A stretch of 64,000 nt of DNA from Flavobacteriaceae bacterium. Its GTDB lineage: Bacteria > Bacteroidota > Bacteroidia > Flavobacteriales > Flavobacteriaceae. Where the stretch lies: contig CP046177.1 in the NCBI GenBank assembly GCA_014075215.1, positions 3,658,501 to 3,722,500 of the forward strand, given 5' to 3'. The notes beneath the pieces are model-generated. The model did not search any database, had not been told where the DNA came from, and was given only the letters and a program-made list of their open reading frames with translations. Below, one piece after another: positions 1-9,143 of this stretch (the first letter of the stretch is position 1; every line of letters begins with the position of its first letter). The translations under genes and the position numbers were made by a program.

Positions 1-1166
1 GAATCTATGAATGCTACTGTTTTTTTTGATAACATATAACCAAGACCTACATTAATTCCCATAGAAGCTCTCACGATAATTCTTGACAAAGGATTAGGTC
101 TGAATTTTTCATACCCTTCTCCCTGACGAGATAAGTTAATTCCGGTATCAATTACATTTTTGGCTTTTTTGGAAGTCCATAAGGTAATCACCATAATCCC
201 TCCCGCAGCTAATAACAGCCAAACATTAGAAGACACTTTTTTTTCCAGAATTCCCATTGAAAAAGATTCGGCCATCACCCCGGAATCAGCAAAAGCCTGA
301 TAAGAATTCCATGCAGCAATAGGTACTCCGATAAAGTTGACCAGATCATTCCCGGAGAATGCCATAGCCAGAGAAAATGTTCCGATACCAATGATTAATT
401 TGAGTATGTTTAATTTAAAAACTTTGATCGAAAATTGAGAAATGAGCGTCCAAAAAGCAAAACTTCCCATAATAATTAGTAGCGTATTATCTTCTATCAT
501 ATATTTTATATTTGCATAAAAAGGAGTTCCTTTTAAGCCTTTGATAATGATAAAATAAGTAATTGCCGTAATGGCAAACCCTCCAAATAATGCGTTGATA
601 TATGTTGCTCTTTTCTCAAAATTAAACGAGTAGATGAGGCGGGAAATAAACTGTACAATAGCTCCGACAGAGAACGCAACCACCACCGATAGCAATATCC
701 CGATAATAATTTTTGATGCGGTTTCATAGTTAATATATTCCCGGATAGCACTAAAAGATTCAGCATTATTTCCTGATATTTTTATGAATGAAATGGCTAC
801 GGCAGCTCCTAATAATTCAAATACAATAGATACAGTTGTTGATGTCGGCATGCCGAGAGTGTTAAATACATCTAAAAGCAAAATATCAGTCATCATTACC
901 GCCATAAAAATGAACATGATATCCTGAAACATGAACATTCCCGGATTAAAGATTCCTTTGCGTGCTACTTCCATCATACCACTGGAAGTAATTGCTCCAA
1001 AGAATACCCCTATACTGGCAATAATCATGATATTTCTGATAGAAATGGCTTTGGAACCAATTGCTGAGTTCAAAAAATTGATGGCATCATTACTAACTCC
1101 TACCACCAAATCAACAATAGCCAGAGCAGCTAAAGCAACAAGCATTAAAATATATGGATCGTCCAT
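1..1166 (-). CDS. Inorganic phosphate permease (PiT family), C-terminus outside window
   Basis: The reading frame is open without interruption from an ATG at 1166 to the window edge (388 codons). It begins MDDPYILML and continues with alternating hydrophobic segments. The early motif VVGVSNDAINFLNSAIGSKA and the later motif AMAFSGNDLVNFIGVP match the two conserved GANDVANAxG-like repeats of PiT/Pho-4 sodium- or proton-coupled phosphate transporters of the inner membrane. A central hydrophilic loop separates the two halves, as in the family. The 3' end lies beyond position 1. The gene is divergent from the TonB receptor at 1484. A phosphate-related role for the whole cluster is inference from this adjacency. 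Confidence 0.88.
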   Translation of the reverse strand, partial: MDDPYILMLVALAALAIVDLVVGVSNDAINFLNSAIGSKAISIRNIMIIASIGVFFGAITSSGMMEVARKGIFNPGMFMFQDIMFIFMAVMMTDILLLDVFNTLGMPTSTTVSIVFELLGAAVAISFIKISGNNAESFSAIREYINYETASKIIIGILLSVVVAFSVGAIVQFISRLIYSFNFEKRATYINALFGGFAITAITYFIIIKGLKGTPFYANIKYMIEDNTLLIIMGSFAFWTLISQFSIKVFKLNILKLIIGIGTFSLAMAFSGNDLVNFIGVPIAAWNSYQAFADSGVMAESFSMGILEKKVSSNVWLLLAAGGIMVITLWTSKKAKNVIDTGINLSRQGEGYEKFRPNPLSRIIVRASMGINVGLGYMLSKKTVAFID

Positions 1167-1483
1167 AATTTGGCTTTTAAGTTTTTACAAATGTATACGC
1201 CCTTACCGGTACACATGTTAGGTTTATGTTATTTTTAAGCGTGAACTTTATACTTGTTCTTGCAATAGAGTATATTACTTCATTTAAGTTGTTTCAATGA
1301 TCGGTACTGCACATTTCACAACTATACTTGAAATAAATGTTTTTAAAATTTTAAATAAATGTTAAGATCTGAGTTCTTATTAACAATTACTTAATCTTTC
1401 AATAATATTATTATAATTTCCAAATAATCTTCTTTTTACACTATTGTTTCAATTTTGCGAAAATAAATCATTACACAGAAATA
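1167..1483. promoter_or_regulatory. Divergent intergenic region
   Basis: This is 317 bp of AT-rich DNA between the divergent phosphate permease and TonB-receptor starts. It must hold both promoters. I see no obvious long palindrome or small gene in it. The stretch just before 1484 (TTGTTTCAATTTTGCG) loosely resembles the Bacteroidota -7 element TAnnTTTG, but I would not assign a promoter with confidence. Confidence 0.4.
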
Positions 1484-4210
1484 ATGCGAAGAAAAGTGCT
1501 ACTAATGCTTTTAATAGCAATTGCCCATATGGGAATTGCTCAAGAGAAAGGAACAATTAAAGGGAAAATATTAGATAAAGAATCAAATGATGAGCCTCTG
1601 CCATTCGCCAGTGTAATTCTAAAAGGAACTACTACCGGAACAGAAACAGATTTGAACGGAAATTTTAGTTTAACCGTAGATTCCGGATCATATAAGGTTG
1701 TCTTCAGTTTTCTGGGATATAAAACCATAGAAATTCCTGTTGTTGTAAAACCGGGAGAAACAGTAATAATTAATAAAACACTCACCGCAGAGGAAGGGGT
1801 TGCATTAGATGAGATTCAGATAACGGGTTCTAAGAGCAAGGAAAAAATATCCTCCTTAATTATAGATCAAAAGAGGGCTATATCGATCGAGGCAAAAATC
1901 GGAGCCCAGGAGCTTTCTCAAAAAGGAGTTTCTGATGCAACAGAGGCTGTGGCAAAAACAGCAGGGGTCTCTAAAGGGTCAAAAAATATAGTAGTAAGAG
2001 GTCTGGGAGATAGATATAATTCTACTTCCTTAAATGGACTTCCGTTACCTTCCGAAGATCCTGAATATAAAAACATATCATTGGATTTTTTTGATACAAG
2101 TATTATTAAGAATATAGGAGTCAATAAAGTATTTTCTCCGGGCATCATAGGAGATGTCGGAGGTGCCAATATTAATATTGTATCGAAAGAGCTGATAAAA
2201 AAAAAATTTGCAAATGTCGGATTTTCTACCGGAGCCAATACACAAACACTAAGTAAAGAATTTTTAACGATTGATGGCACAAACCGTTTTGGAACGGGAA
2301 ATGGATTTTCAATTCCGGTAAATAACCTAACACAATATACCTTTGCTGACTCCTGGAGACCTAATACCCAAAATCTTCAATCAAACAATAGTTTTTCTTT
2401 TTCACTAGGGAGAAAGTTTACTATTGGAGATGAAGGAAAGTTGAGTATCTTTTTAACAGGAAGTTTTGATGGAAAATACAACTATGTAGACGGCAATATC
2501 AAGCAAACCAATAGCATAGGAGCCATTTTTCTTGATCAGGACTTTAAAAAATACGAGTATAATGTTTCTCAAATCTTAATGGGAAATATAAAATACAAAT
2601 TCGGAAAAGGCCATGAGCTCTCTTATAACCATTTGTTCATTCACAATAACAGACAGGTAATAGGAGATTACTCCGGATTTGTAAATCCGGAACAAACAGG
2701 GGATCTGGAATTTCAAAGAAGGCAACAGGTAAATGACAATAGTTTATATGTCAATCAACTTCTAAGTACATTTTTATTATCAGATAGATGGACCATAGAA
2801 GCAAAAGGTTCTTTAAATTTTGTTCAGGGGAATGAACCGGATAGAAGAACAAATAAATATCTTTTTAGAGATAACTTCTATAGTCCGCAAACCAATAGTG
2901 CGGGAGAGAACGAACGTTATTTTTCCAAACTACAGGAATTAGACAACAATGGTTATGGAAAATTTATCTACAAGTTAAAAGAAGATGAAGAAGATAGTAG
3001 CATACTAGCATTTGGAGAACATTTTAGATATACCGAAAGATTGTTTTCCGCAACTATTTTTAATCACGGATTTAATACCAGAGCCACTATAGATATTAAT
3101 AATCCTGATGCTGTATTTAGTCAGGAGTCATTAAATAACGGTATTTTTAGACTGGAAACGGGTAGGGGAACGGCAAATAATCCTTTTGCTTTTGTGCCAT
3201 TTACTTACAGGGGAAAAAAATTGATCCAATCCGGGTTCTCCAATGCTGTCTATCAATTTAATGAAAACTTCATTGTATCGGGAGGAGTCAGAGTTGAATC
3301 TGTTCAGCAAAGAGTTACCTACAATACAAATATTGCCAATAGTAATGATAACGGACCTTCTAATATTAAAAAATTATATGTGTTGCCGAGTTTCAATATT
3401 AAGTATAACTTTAATGAAAACAGTATTGTAAGATTTGCTGCAAGCCAAACATATACATTGCCTCAATTCAAAGAAACAGCTCCTTTTAAATATCAGGATG
3501 TCAGCTTTTCAAGTCAAGGAAACCCCAATTTAATTCCTTCTGACAATTATAATTTTGATGTTAAATACGAATACTATTTATCTTCAAGCGAATTGATTAC
3601 AGTGACAGGGTTTTACAAACTCATTCAAAACCCTATAGCAAGAAGCGAGATACCAAGTGGAGGGAATACATTAACCTATTTAAATGTAGGGAATAATGCT
3701 TCGGTTTTTGGAATGGAAATAGAAGCGAGGAAAAGCCTTCTGAAAAGTGCTGAAACTGTTGATAATGAATATTCTTTGGATGCAGGATTAAATGCTTCTT
3801 TACTATCATCAAAAGTGAATCTTGATACCGCTTCAGTTGCCCAGTTTACAAACAGCTCAAGTGATTTGGAAGGAGCAACACCTTTTTTAATCAATGCAGA
3901 TGTTTCATTTAATAAAAAATATGAGAACAGCGAATGGCAAACTTCGTTAGTATTTAACTATTTCAGTGAAAGAGTATACTCAATAGGGACCAGAGGTTTT
4001 GAAAATATTCTGGAAAAAGGAATCCCGACATTAGACATTGTTTCTTCATTGAGATTAGGCAAACACTACAACATCAAATTAAAAGCCCAAAATTTACTAG
4101 ACCCGTCTTTTGAGCTAAGCAGAGAAGGAGCAAATAACGGAGGAAATGTCGTGTTAGGAAATTATAAAAAAGGTGTTAACTTAAGTTTAGGACTGACGTA
4201 TGATTTCTAA
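1484..4210 (+). CDS. TonB-dependent outer-membrane receptor with N-terminal carboxypeptidase-regulatory-like domain
   Basis: The protein has 908 residues. A signal peptide of about 20 residues ends at GIAQ. A beta-sandwich domain of the CarboxypepD_reg-like type follows at about residues 24-105 (GKILDKESNDEPLPFASVILKG, TETDLNGNFSL). A plug domain lies at about 125-235 (VVRGLGDRYNSTSLNGLPLP, IGDVGGANINI), then a long beta-barrel ending in the typical C-terminal aromatic LSLGLTYDF. The ATG at 1484 gives a clean signal peptide. Proteins of this kind import a bound ligand using TonB energy. The ligand cannot be read from sequence. A secreted lipoprotein gene follows 97 bp downstream, so the two are probably co-transcribed. 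The phosphate permease on the other side suggests a phosphate or organophosphate ligand (inference only). Confidence 0.9.
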   Translation: MRRKVLLMLLIAIAHMGIAQEKGTIKGKILDKESNDEPLPFASVILKGTTTGTETDLNGNFSLTVDSGSYKVVFSFLGYKTIEIPVVVKPGETVIINKTLTAEEGVALDEIQITGSKSKEKISSLIIDQKRAISIEAKIGAQELSQKGVSDATEAVAKTAGVSKGSKNIVVRGLGDRYNSTSLNGLPLPSEDPEYKNISLDFFDTSIIKNIGVNKVFSPGIIGDVGGANINIVSKELIKKKFANVGFSTGANTQTLSKEFLTIDGTNRFGTGNGFSIPVNNLTQYTFADSWRPNTQNLQSNNSFSFSLGRKFTIGDEGKLSIFLTGSFDGKYNYVDGNIKQTNSIGAIFLDQDFKKYEYNVSQILMGNIKYKFGKGHELSYNHLFIHNNRQVIGDYSGFVNPEQTGDLEFQRRQQVNDNSLYVNQLLSTFLLSDRWTIEAKGSLNFVQGNEPDRRTNKYLFRDNFYSPQTNSAGENERYFSKLQELDNNGYGKFIYKLKEDEEDSSILAFGEHFRYTERLFSATIFNHGFNTRATIDINNPDAVFSQESLNNGIFRLETGRGTANNPFAFVPFTYRGKKLIQSGFSNAVYQFNENFIVSGGVRVESVQQRVTYNTNIANSNDNGPSNIKKLYVLPSFNIKYNFNENSIVRFAASQTYTLPQFKETAPFKYQDVSFSSQGNPNLIPSDNYNFDVKYEYYLSSSELITVTGFYKLIQNPIARSEIPSGGNTLTYLNVGNNASVFGMEIEARKSLLKSAETVDNEYSLDAGLNASLLSSKVNLDTASVAQFTNSSSDLEGATPFLINADVSFNKKYENSEWQTSLVFNYFSERVYSIGTRGFENILEKGIPTLDIVSSLRLGKHYNIKLKAQNLLDPSFELSREGANNGGNVVLGNYKKGVNLSLGLTYDF

Positions 4211-4670
4211 AAAAACCTTGTTTTTAATAACAATTCTTTAAAAAACAGCTAATACATAAATAATATATACAATGCAATTTTGTATCAGTTAAATAAAACA
4301 ATAAAAATGAAAAAAAATCTTTTAACCATTTTAGCAATTATTGCTTTCGCCTTTGCAGGATGCACATTAGATAATGATGATGCAACTGTAATTGTTCAAA
4401 ACCCGACTACCAGTCAAAATTTATCGGGGAATTTAACATCGGATTTAACATTACAATCAGGTATAGAATATACATTAACCGGAGCACTTTTTGTAAAATC
4501 CGGTGCTACATTGACCATTCAAGCCGGAGTAACCGTAAAAGCATTAGCCTTTAGATTAGCAAATAGAAATAATTACTTAAAATAAAAACATAATAGTTAT
4601 GATGAAATTTCTTTTTTTGCTTCTTTTTTTCTTTGTTAATAACTCTTATTTTGTTGATAACCAAAAACAC

Positions 4671-4820
4671 AAAAGAACGGAGTGAACTTTAGCGGCCAGC
4701 TAGCTTTTTAGAGCCATCCCCCGTATTAGTCTCCGTTCTTTTTAAAAGTTACTTAGAACCATATAGAATTTCAGTTTCTGCCCTTATTAAAGGTCTTAGT
4801 TTAAGTAACTATTATTAATA
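4671..4820 (+). ncRNA. Candidate IS110 bridge RNA (left-end non-coding RNA)
   Basis: The non-coding left end of the IS110 contains a strong stem: AAAAGAACGGAG at 4671-4682 pairs with CTCCGTTCTTTT at 4731-4742. The apical part of that stem-loop contains CCCCCGTATT (4718-4727). This is an exact 10-nt reverse complement of AATACGGGGG at 5876-5885, which spans the right element-target junction. Further 3', ATAGAAT at 4763-4769 repeats the element's right end (5872-5878). IS110-family recombinases of the IS621 type use such an RNA with target- and donor-binding loops. Assigning this RNA is inference from position, structure and the junction match. The RNA ends are guesses. Confidence 0.5.
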
Positions 4821-4835
4821 TCTAATTACAAAATT

Positions 4836-5831
4836 ATGAAAACAAATGAAATTATCGGAATCGATGTCAGTAAATTATTAATTGATGTTTGTATCTATTC
4901 TAAACAAATTGTTCAACAGTTTGAGAACAGTAAATCTGGATTTAAATTAATGCTAAAGTGGAGTTTTAAAAATTCGTCTTTCTCTAAAGAAGAAACCATG
5001 TTTGTATTTGAACATACAGGAATGTACTCTCATTTATTATCTGTGTCTTTAACTGAACAAAAATTATCTTTTTTCATAGCTTCTGGTTTAGAAATTAAAA
5101 GATCTATTGGTATTGCTCGTGGAAAGGATGACCAAATTGATGCCAAACGCATTGCTCTATATGGGTATCGATTAAAAGAAGAACTTAAACCCAGTAAGCT
5201 ACCTAAAAGAAGTATATTACAACTAAAAAGTCTCTTATCTTTAAGGACAAAACTTAACAAACAAAGAGCTGGTTTTAAAGTTACTTTGAAAGAACAAAAA
5301 AGAATTTATAAAGCAAAAGAGTATAAAATAATCTTTGACGTTCAACAAAAAATGATTGCAGAACTAACCAAACAAATACACAAGATTAATACTCAAATGC
5401 AAGCTATTATTGACCAAAATATAATGTTAAAAGAAACCTATAAACTTGTTACTAGTGTTAAAGGTATAGGAATGCAAACTGCTATAATGATGATTGTGTT
5501 TACTGACAATTTTTCAAAATTTGAAAACTGGAGAAAGTTTGCCTCTTATTGTGGTGTTGCTCCTTTTCCTTACCAATCTGGAACTAGTATTAAAGGACGT
5601 ACAAAAGTCTCTCATTTGGCTAATAAAAAATTGAAAGCAATTATTAATATGTGCGCTATTTCTGCTATACAACATAACCCAGAAATGAAATTATACTATC
5701 ATAAAAGAATAAAACAAGGCAAAAGTAAAATGAGTACCGTTAACATTATTAGAAACAAATTAATAGCAAGAGTGTTTGCCGTTGTCAAACGACAAACACC
5801 CTATGTAGATACTTTTAAATTTGCTGCATAA
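4836..5831 (+). CDS. IS110-family transposase (DEDD recombinase)
   Basis: 331 residues. The N-terminal RuvC-like DEDD domain shows IGIDVSK (first D), FEHTGMY (E) and GKDDQIDAKRIALYG (D, D). A central coiled region is followed by the C-terminal Tnp20 domain with VKGIGMQTAIMMI, CGVAPFPYQSGTSIKGR (candidate catalytic serine) and NKLKAIINMCA-like helices. The length is normal for the family. The gene appears intact, so the element may be active. It interrupts the lipoprotein gene. Confidence 0.93.
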   Translation: MKTNEIIGIDVSKLLIDVCIYSKQIVQQFENSKSGFKLMLKWSFKNSSFSKEETMFVFEHTGMYSHLLSVSLTEQKLSFFIASGLEIKRSIGIARGKDDQIDAKRIALYGYRLKEELKPSKLPKRSILQLKSLLSLRTKLNKQRAGFKVTLKEQKRIYKAKEYKIIFDVQQKMIAELTKQIHKINTQMQAIIDQNIMLKETYKLVTSVKGIGMQTAIMMIVFTDNFSKFENWRKFASYCGVAPFPYQSGTSIKGRTKVSHLANKKLKAIINMCAISAIQHNPEMKLYYHKRIKQGKSKMSTVNIIRNKLIARVFAVVKRQTPYVDTFKFAA

Positions 5832-6833
5832 ATTAGTAAAAATAATATCTCAACTTTTACTTGTTTTTATCATAGAATACGGGGGGAACGGATGTATATA
5901 TTTTAGTAGAAAGAGGAGGAAAAATTATTGCTGATGGAACAGCTACTGCTCCCATCACTTTTACATCCGGTGCAACAAGCCCACAAGCCGGAGATTGGGG
6001 AGGTTTGATTATTAATGGAAATGCACCTTTAAGCCGTCAGGCAGGATCAAGTAGCAATGCAGCAACAGAAGTAAATAATACTATTTTCTTTGGAGGGAAT
6101 AATACTACAGATAATTCCGGGATTGTAAATTATGTAAAGCTGGAATATACAGGAGCGAGAATTGATGACGAATCAGAACACAATGGATTGACATTAAACG
6201 GAGTAGGCAATGGAACTACAATTAGTAATATAATGATCATTAACGGAGATGACGATGCTATTGAGTTTTTCGGAGGTACTGTTAACGCATCTAATATTTT
6301 GGTAATAAATGCAAAAGATGACATGTTCGATTTTACTCAGGGATATGCAGGAACTTGTACCAATTTATACGGAGTACGAGAGAGTTCCTATACAGCAGTA
6401 ACCTCAGATCCCAGAGGAATTGAAGCAGATGGAAATTTGGATGGAAATTCTCCAACAGATATCAACCAATCTGTCTTTACCGTAAATGGCCTGACAGTTA
6501 TAAACGACGGGAATGCAGTGCAAATGTCCGATGCTGTTAAAGTGAGAAGAGGTGCTACTGCAACCATTACAAATGCTTACATAGCTCTAGGGCCCGGAGC
6601 AACTTACTCTGATTTTATTGACTTAGATGATTCTAAAGGAACAGCAACCATGGCAACATCAATTACTGCCGTAGGAAATCCTGCAAATGGATTAGACATT
6701 ACAGATAATAAAAACACTGTAGGTGCAACCATTAATACATCTTCAGGAGCCACAGGAGGGGCAGACACAAGTGCTTTTGCCTGGACCGGATATAGCTTTA
6801 ATTAGAAAGAGACAAGGAATAGATTTTTTAGAG

Positions 6834-6864
6834 GAAGCTGTCTAAAAAGGCAGCTTCTTTTTTT
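6834..6864 (+). terminator. Rho-independent terminator after the lipoprotein gene
   Basis: GAAGCTG (6834-6840) pairs with CAGCTTC (6851-6857) across a 10-nt loop. A run of T residues follows. It sits about 28 bp after the lipoprotein stop codon. Confidence 0.75.
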
Positions 6865-6880
6865 GATAGATAAGCTCAAA

Positions 6881-7046
6881 TTATACCAAAAAGAATATGA
6901 AAGTGGTCTAAAGATGGTGTGAGGAAAATTTCAAAGTTCGAGTTAAAAAACACAGGTATAGCCTTAGTTACGCGGAGTATTTTTAGCGATGAAATTTGGA
7001 ATTTTCATAGCAAGATAGGACTATTTTTATATTCTTTTTGGTATTA
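6881..7046. repeat. MITE-like element with TTATACCAAAAAGAATAT ends
   Basis: About 166 bp bounded by inverted ends: TTATACCAAAAAGAATAT on the left, and TTATATTCTTTTTGGTATTA on the right. There is no ORF. A right end of the same family recurs near 14363-14383 and a degenerate left end near 26561-26575, so it is a dispersed family. Confidence 0.6.
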
Positions 7047-7225
7047 AATGCTCACTGAAAAGAGTGAGTTTTAAATTTCATTGTTAAAAGGGATTGATTT
7101 GTATTGTAAAATTGCCCCACCTTTGTAGTATAATCATGATATTATTTTAAAATTACAAAATATTACTCTCCCCCTTTTAATTAATATTTGCAAAGCCCAA
7201 GCCAAAAACTTGGGTTTTTGTTTAT

Positions 7226-7584
7226 GAACTCATTTAAACTTTTTCAATTTGCTAAAAAAGGATCAATCCGAAAACTTGTGGGATTTTAAAGATATTATTG
7301 AAAACATTTAAGTTGAGTCAATCGCAAAAGCATCATTCAATAGAGTTTAAAAACTTAATAAACAGTTATTTAATGGATATTCATTTAAAAAAAATCTGAA
7401 ATGATAAAATTTTTATTCAAGTCTTCCCCACAACTTTTTTGCTTGATCCCTAAAAAATTACTGTTTTCCGCTCTGATTTTGTCTTTTTTTTTCTTCCGTA
7501 GCGCTGCTATGCAACTCAAAAAATCCTTCAACAGCCCTAAAAACTTCTAATTTTCGCTTACATCCAAAAAGTTTAAATGAGTTC
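7226..7584. repeat. MITE-like element with GAACTCATTTAAACTTTT ends (interrupted)
   Basis: Inverted ends GAACTCATTTAAACTTTT and AAAAAGTTTAAATGAGTTC bound about 160 bp, here enlarged by the nested element at 7260-7449. An uninterrupted copy lies at 11006-11165, and relatives lie near 14206 and 21386. Non-coding. Confidence 0.6.
7260..7449. mobile_element. Non-autonomous ISAon1/ISL3-derived MITE
   Basis: 190 bp. It starts GGATCAATCCGAAAACTTG and ends CAACTTTTTTGCTTGATCC, so the ends are inverted and match the ISAon1 ends at 12205-13618 and 27516-28936. It is flanked by an 8-bp duplication CTAAAAAA (7252-7259 and 7450-7457), the target length usual for ISL3. It has no ORF, so it would need transposase from a full element. 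Confidence 0.8.
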
Positions 7585-7791
7585 TATTGATACGCAATAT
7601 GCTGTGTGCTTTTTAACAATTTGAAGTTTTAAAAACTCTAAATGAGTTCCATGTAAGTTTTTAAACTTTTCAACTTTCTAACGGTTCAACTATATTTTTT
7701 TGAGAAAAAGAAGAGACTCTTGAGTTTGACAGTTTGAGGTCAAAAAAAGGCATTTTCAAAAACTGAATCCTTGGTTTTACTGGGTTTATTG

Positions 7792-9064
7792 GGCTCAAGT
7801 AAATTTTATGGGTATTAAGCGAATAATTTTTCAAGTCTAAAGAGGAAAAATTGTGTATCTCTTACGCCTCTTTGATTGGCTCTAAAGAGTTTTATTTTTG
7901 AATTAAAAGACTCTGCATTTGCATTTGTATTCCTATTGTCAAAAAAGTTTAAGATGGTATTAAAATGATGTTTAATACTGTTCATTGCTGTATTGAAATT
8001 TTTAAATTCCAATTTTTCTGTATCCTCAAACCAATGTTCAAATCGTTGTTTGGCTTTTACTTTACATTTTTCTTGATAAATGCTTCTAAATTCTAAAGTG
8101 TGTTTATAGGCTTGTTGGATGTTTGGATAAAGATTACATAATAATTCTGCTCTTTGTTTTCATCTTCTATTGCTTTCCACCGATGCTGTACTCTAACATG
8201 CTGTAAAGCTTCTGTTACCAGTTTTACCACATGAAATCTATCGGTAACAATTTTAGCATTTGGAAAACAAATCTTAGCTGTTAAATTCATATTATTTGCC
8301 ATATCTAAAGTTACTTCTTTGACTTGTTTGCGTTGTTCTAAGGGTATTCTTTCAATAGCAGTAATAATATCATCACTTTTAATTCCTTTTACACAAGCCA
8401 CTAAAGTTCCTTGTTTACTTCGTCCGTTCTTGTTGGTCAAATAGGTATAAAGTTCACCTTTAGATAGACTTACTTCATCAAGACTTAAATACTCTCCTAT
8501 ATTCTTCGGATAAATAAGATAATCTTCACAATGGGGCTTTTGATTCCAACTATCAAACCCACTTATCTGTTTCTTATAATGGCGTTGTAAAGTTCGTGGG
8601 TAAATACCGTAATAACTCGCTATATTACTGATCGTATCTTCTCGGGCCTCTACCTGTAGCTTTTAAAAAATCAGAAAGTTCTGACGTTAATTTAGAACCT
8701 TCTGCAATGAATGAATAATCATTTTTAATCGCTCCCTTTTTAGTCTTCTTATCTCGCCATCGTCTTGTTTTTATATGTAGATAAACTGCTTTACCGCGTA
8801 TGGGAAAATCTTGAATCTGTTTACTGCTAATAAAACCTTTGGACTCATAATTACCCTTTGAGTAACCCTCTGGTAGAATATTCTTCTCTTCTAAATAAAT
8901 GTGAAAAGCATCCTTTTTAACTGAAATATCTCCTAATTCTTCAAAAAATACAATATCAAAATGAAGTAATAAATCTTGAGGGAGGATAGATGCTAATAAT
9001 TCTAAATGCATCGTCTTTTTTTATGCATCTAAAATAATCAATCCCCATAAATTGTCGTTGACCC
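7792..9064 (-). mobile_element. ISAon1/ISL3-family element, degenerate copy
   Basis: Inverted ends are GGCTCAAGTAAATTTTATGGG at 7792 and the complement of CCCCATAAATTGTCGTTGACCC at the right. An exact 8-bp target duplication GTTTATTG occurs at 7784-7791 and 9065-9072. 1273 bp. It is inserted in the leader of the IS1634 element and encodes a broken two-ORF transposase on the minus strand. Confidence 0.88.
7815..9011 (-). pseudogene. ISAon1 transposase (ORFA + ORFB), broken
   Basis: ORFA (8625-9011, 128 residues) starts MHLELLASILP and contains the PIRGKAVYLHIKTRRWRDKK motif of the ISAon1 N-terminal region. ORFB lies in the +1 frame and runs to about 8093. It covers the DDE-type core (EYLSLDEVSLSKGELYT, TLDMANNMN, TDRFHVVKLVTEAL) before a frameshift or deletion. 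The C-terminal tail is at 7815-8012 (NFFDNRNTNANAESFNSK). About 65 residues of the middle are missing compared with the copy at 12603-13595. It should be inactive. Confidence 0.85.
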
Positions 9065-9143
9065 GTTTATTGTCTCGATTTGAAAAAATCGGCGTATTGC
9101 GAAACTATTTTTTTCTTCGATTTTCACAACCTAAATTTGCTCC

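Larger units (their letters stand above)
4544..5880 (+). mobile_element. IS110-family insertion sequence
   Basis: Boundaries are inferred from the interrupted lipoprotein frame: host coding stops at about 4543 and resumes at about 5879-5882. The element is about 1.34 kb. It has about 290 bp of non-coding DNA before the transposase and about 50 bp after it, and shows no evident terminal inverted repeats. That is the organisation of the IS110 subgroup, which carries its structured RNA in the left end. The exact end points are uncertain by a few bases. Confidence 0.8.
4307..6805 (+). pseudogene. Secreted lipoprotein interrupted by an IS110 element
   Basis: The N-terminal part (4307 to about 4543) starts MKKNLLTILAII and has a lipobox FAGC, so it is a predicted lipoprotein. 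It continues SGNLTSDLTLQSGIEYTLTG..LTIQAGVTVKA. The same protein resumes after the IS at about 5882 in frame with GGTDVYILVERGGKIIADGT and runs to the stop at 6803-6805 (GDWGGLIINGNAPLS and repeated beta-helix-like turns). Joining the parts gives a protein of roughly 385 residues. It resembles the beta-helical lipoproteins encoded next to TonB receptors in flavobacteria. The current upstream frame terminates in the IS at about 4585. I chose the ATG at 4307 over an upstream TTG because the signal peptide starts there. The function is not known to me. Confidence 0.8.
7043..7718. repeat. Left copy of the long direct repeat flanking IS1634
   Basis: Begins ATTAAATGCTCACTG and ends GAAGAGACT, immediately before the left IS1634 inverted repeat. 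It matches 10826-11298 over its length apart from small differences and a 198-bp insertion (the MITE at 7260-7449 plus its 8-bp duplication). It contains no credible gene. Confidence 0.8.
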
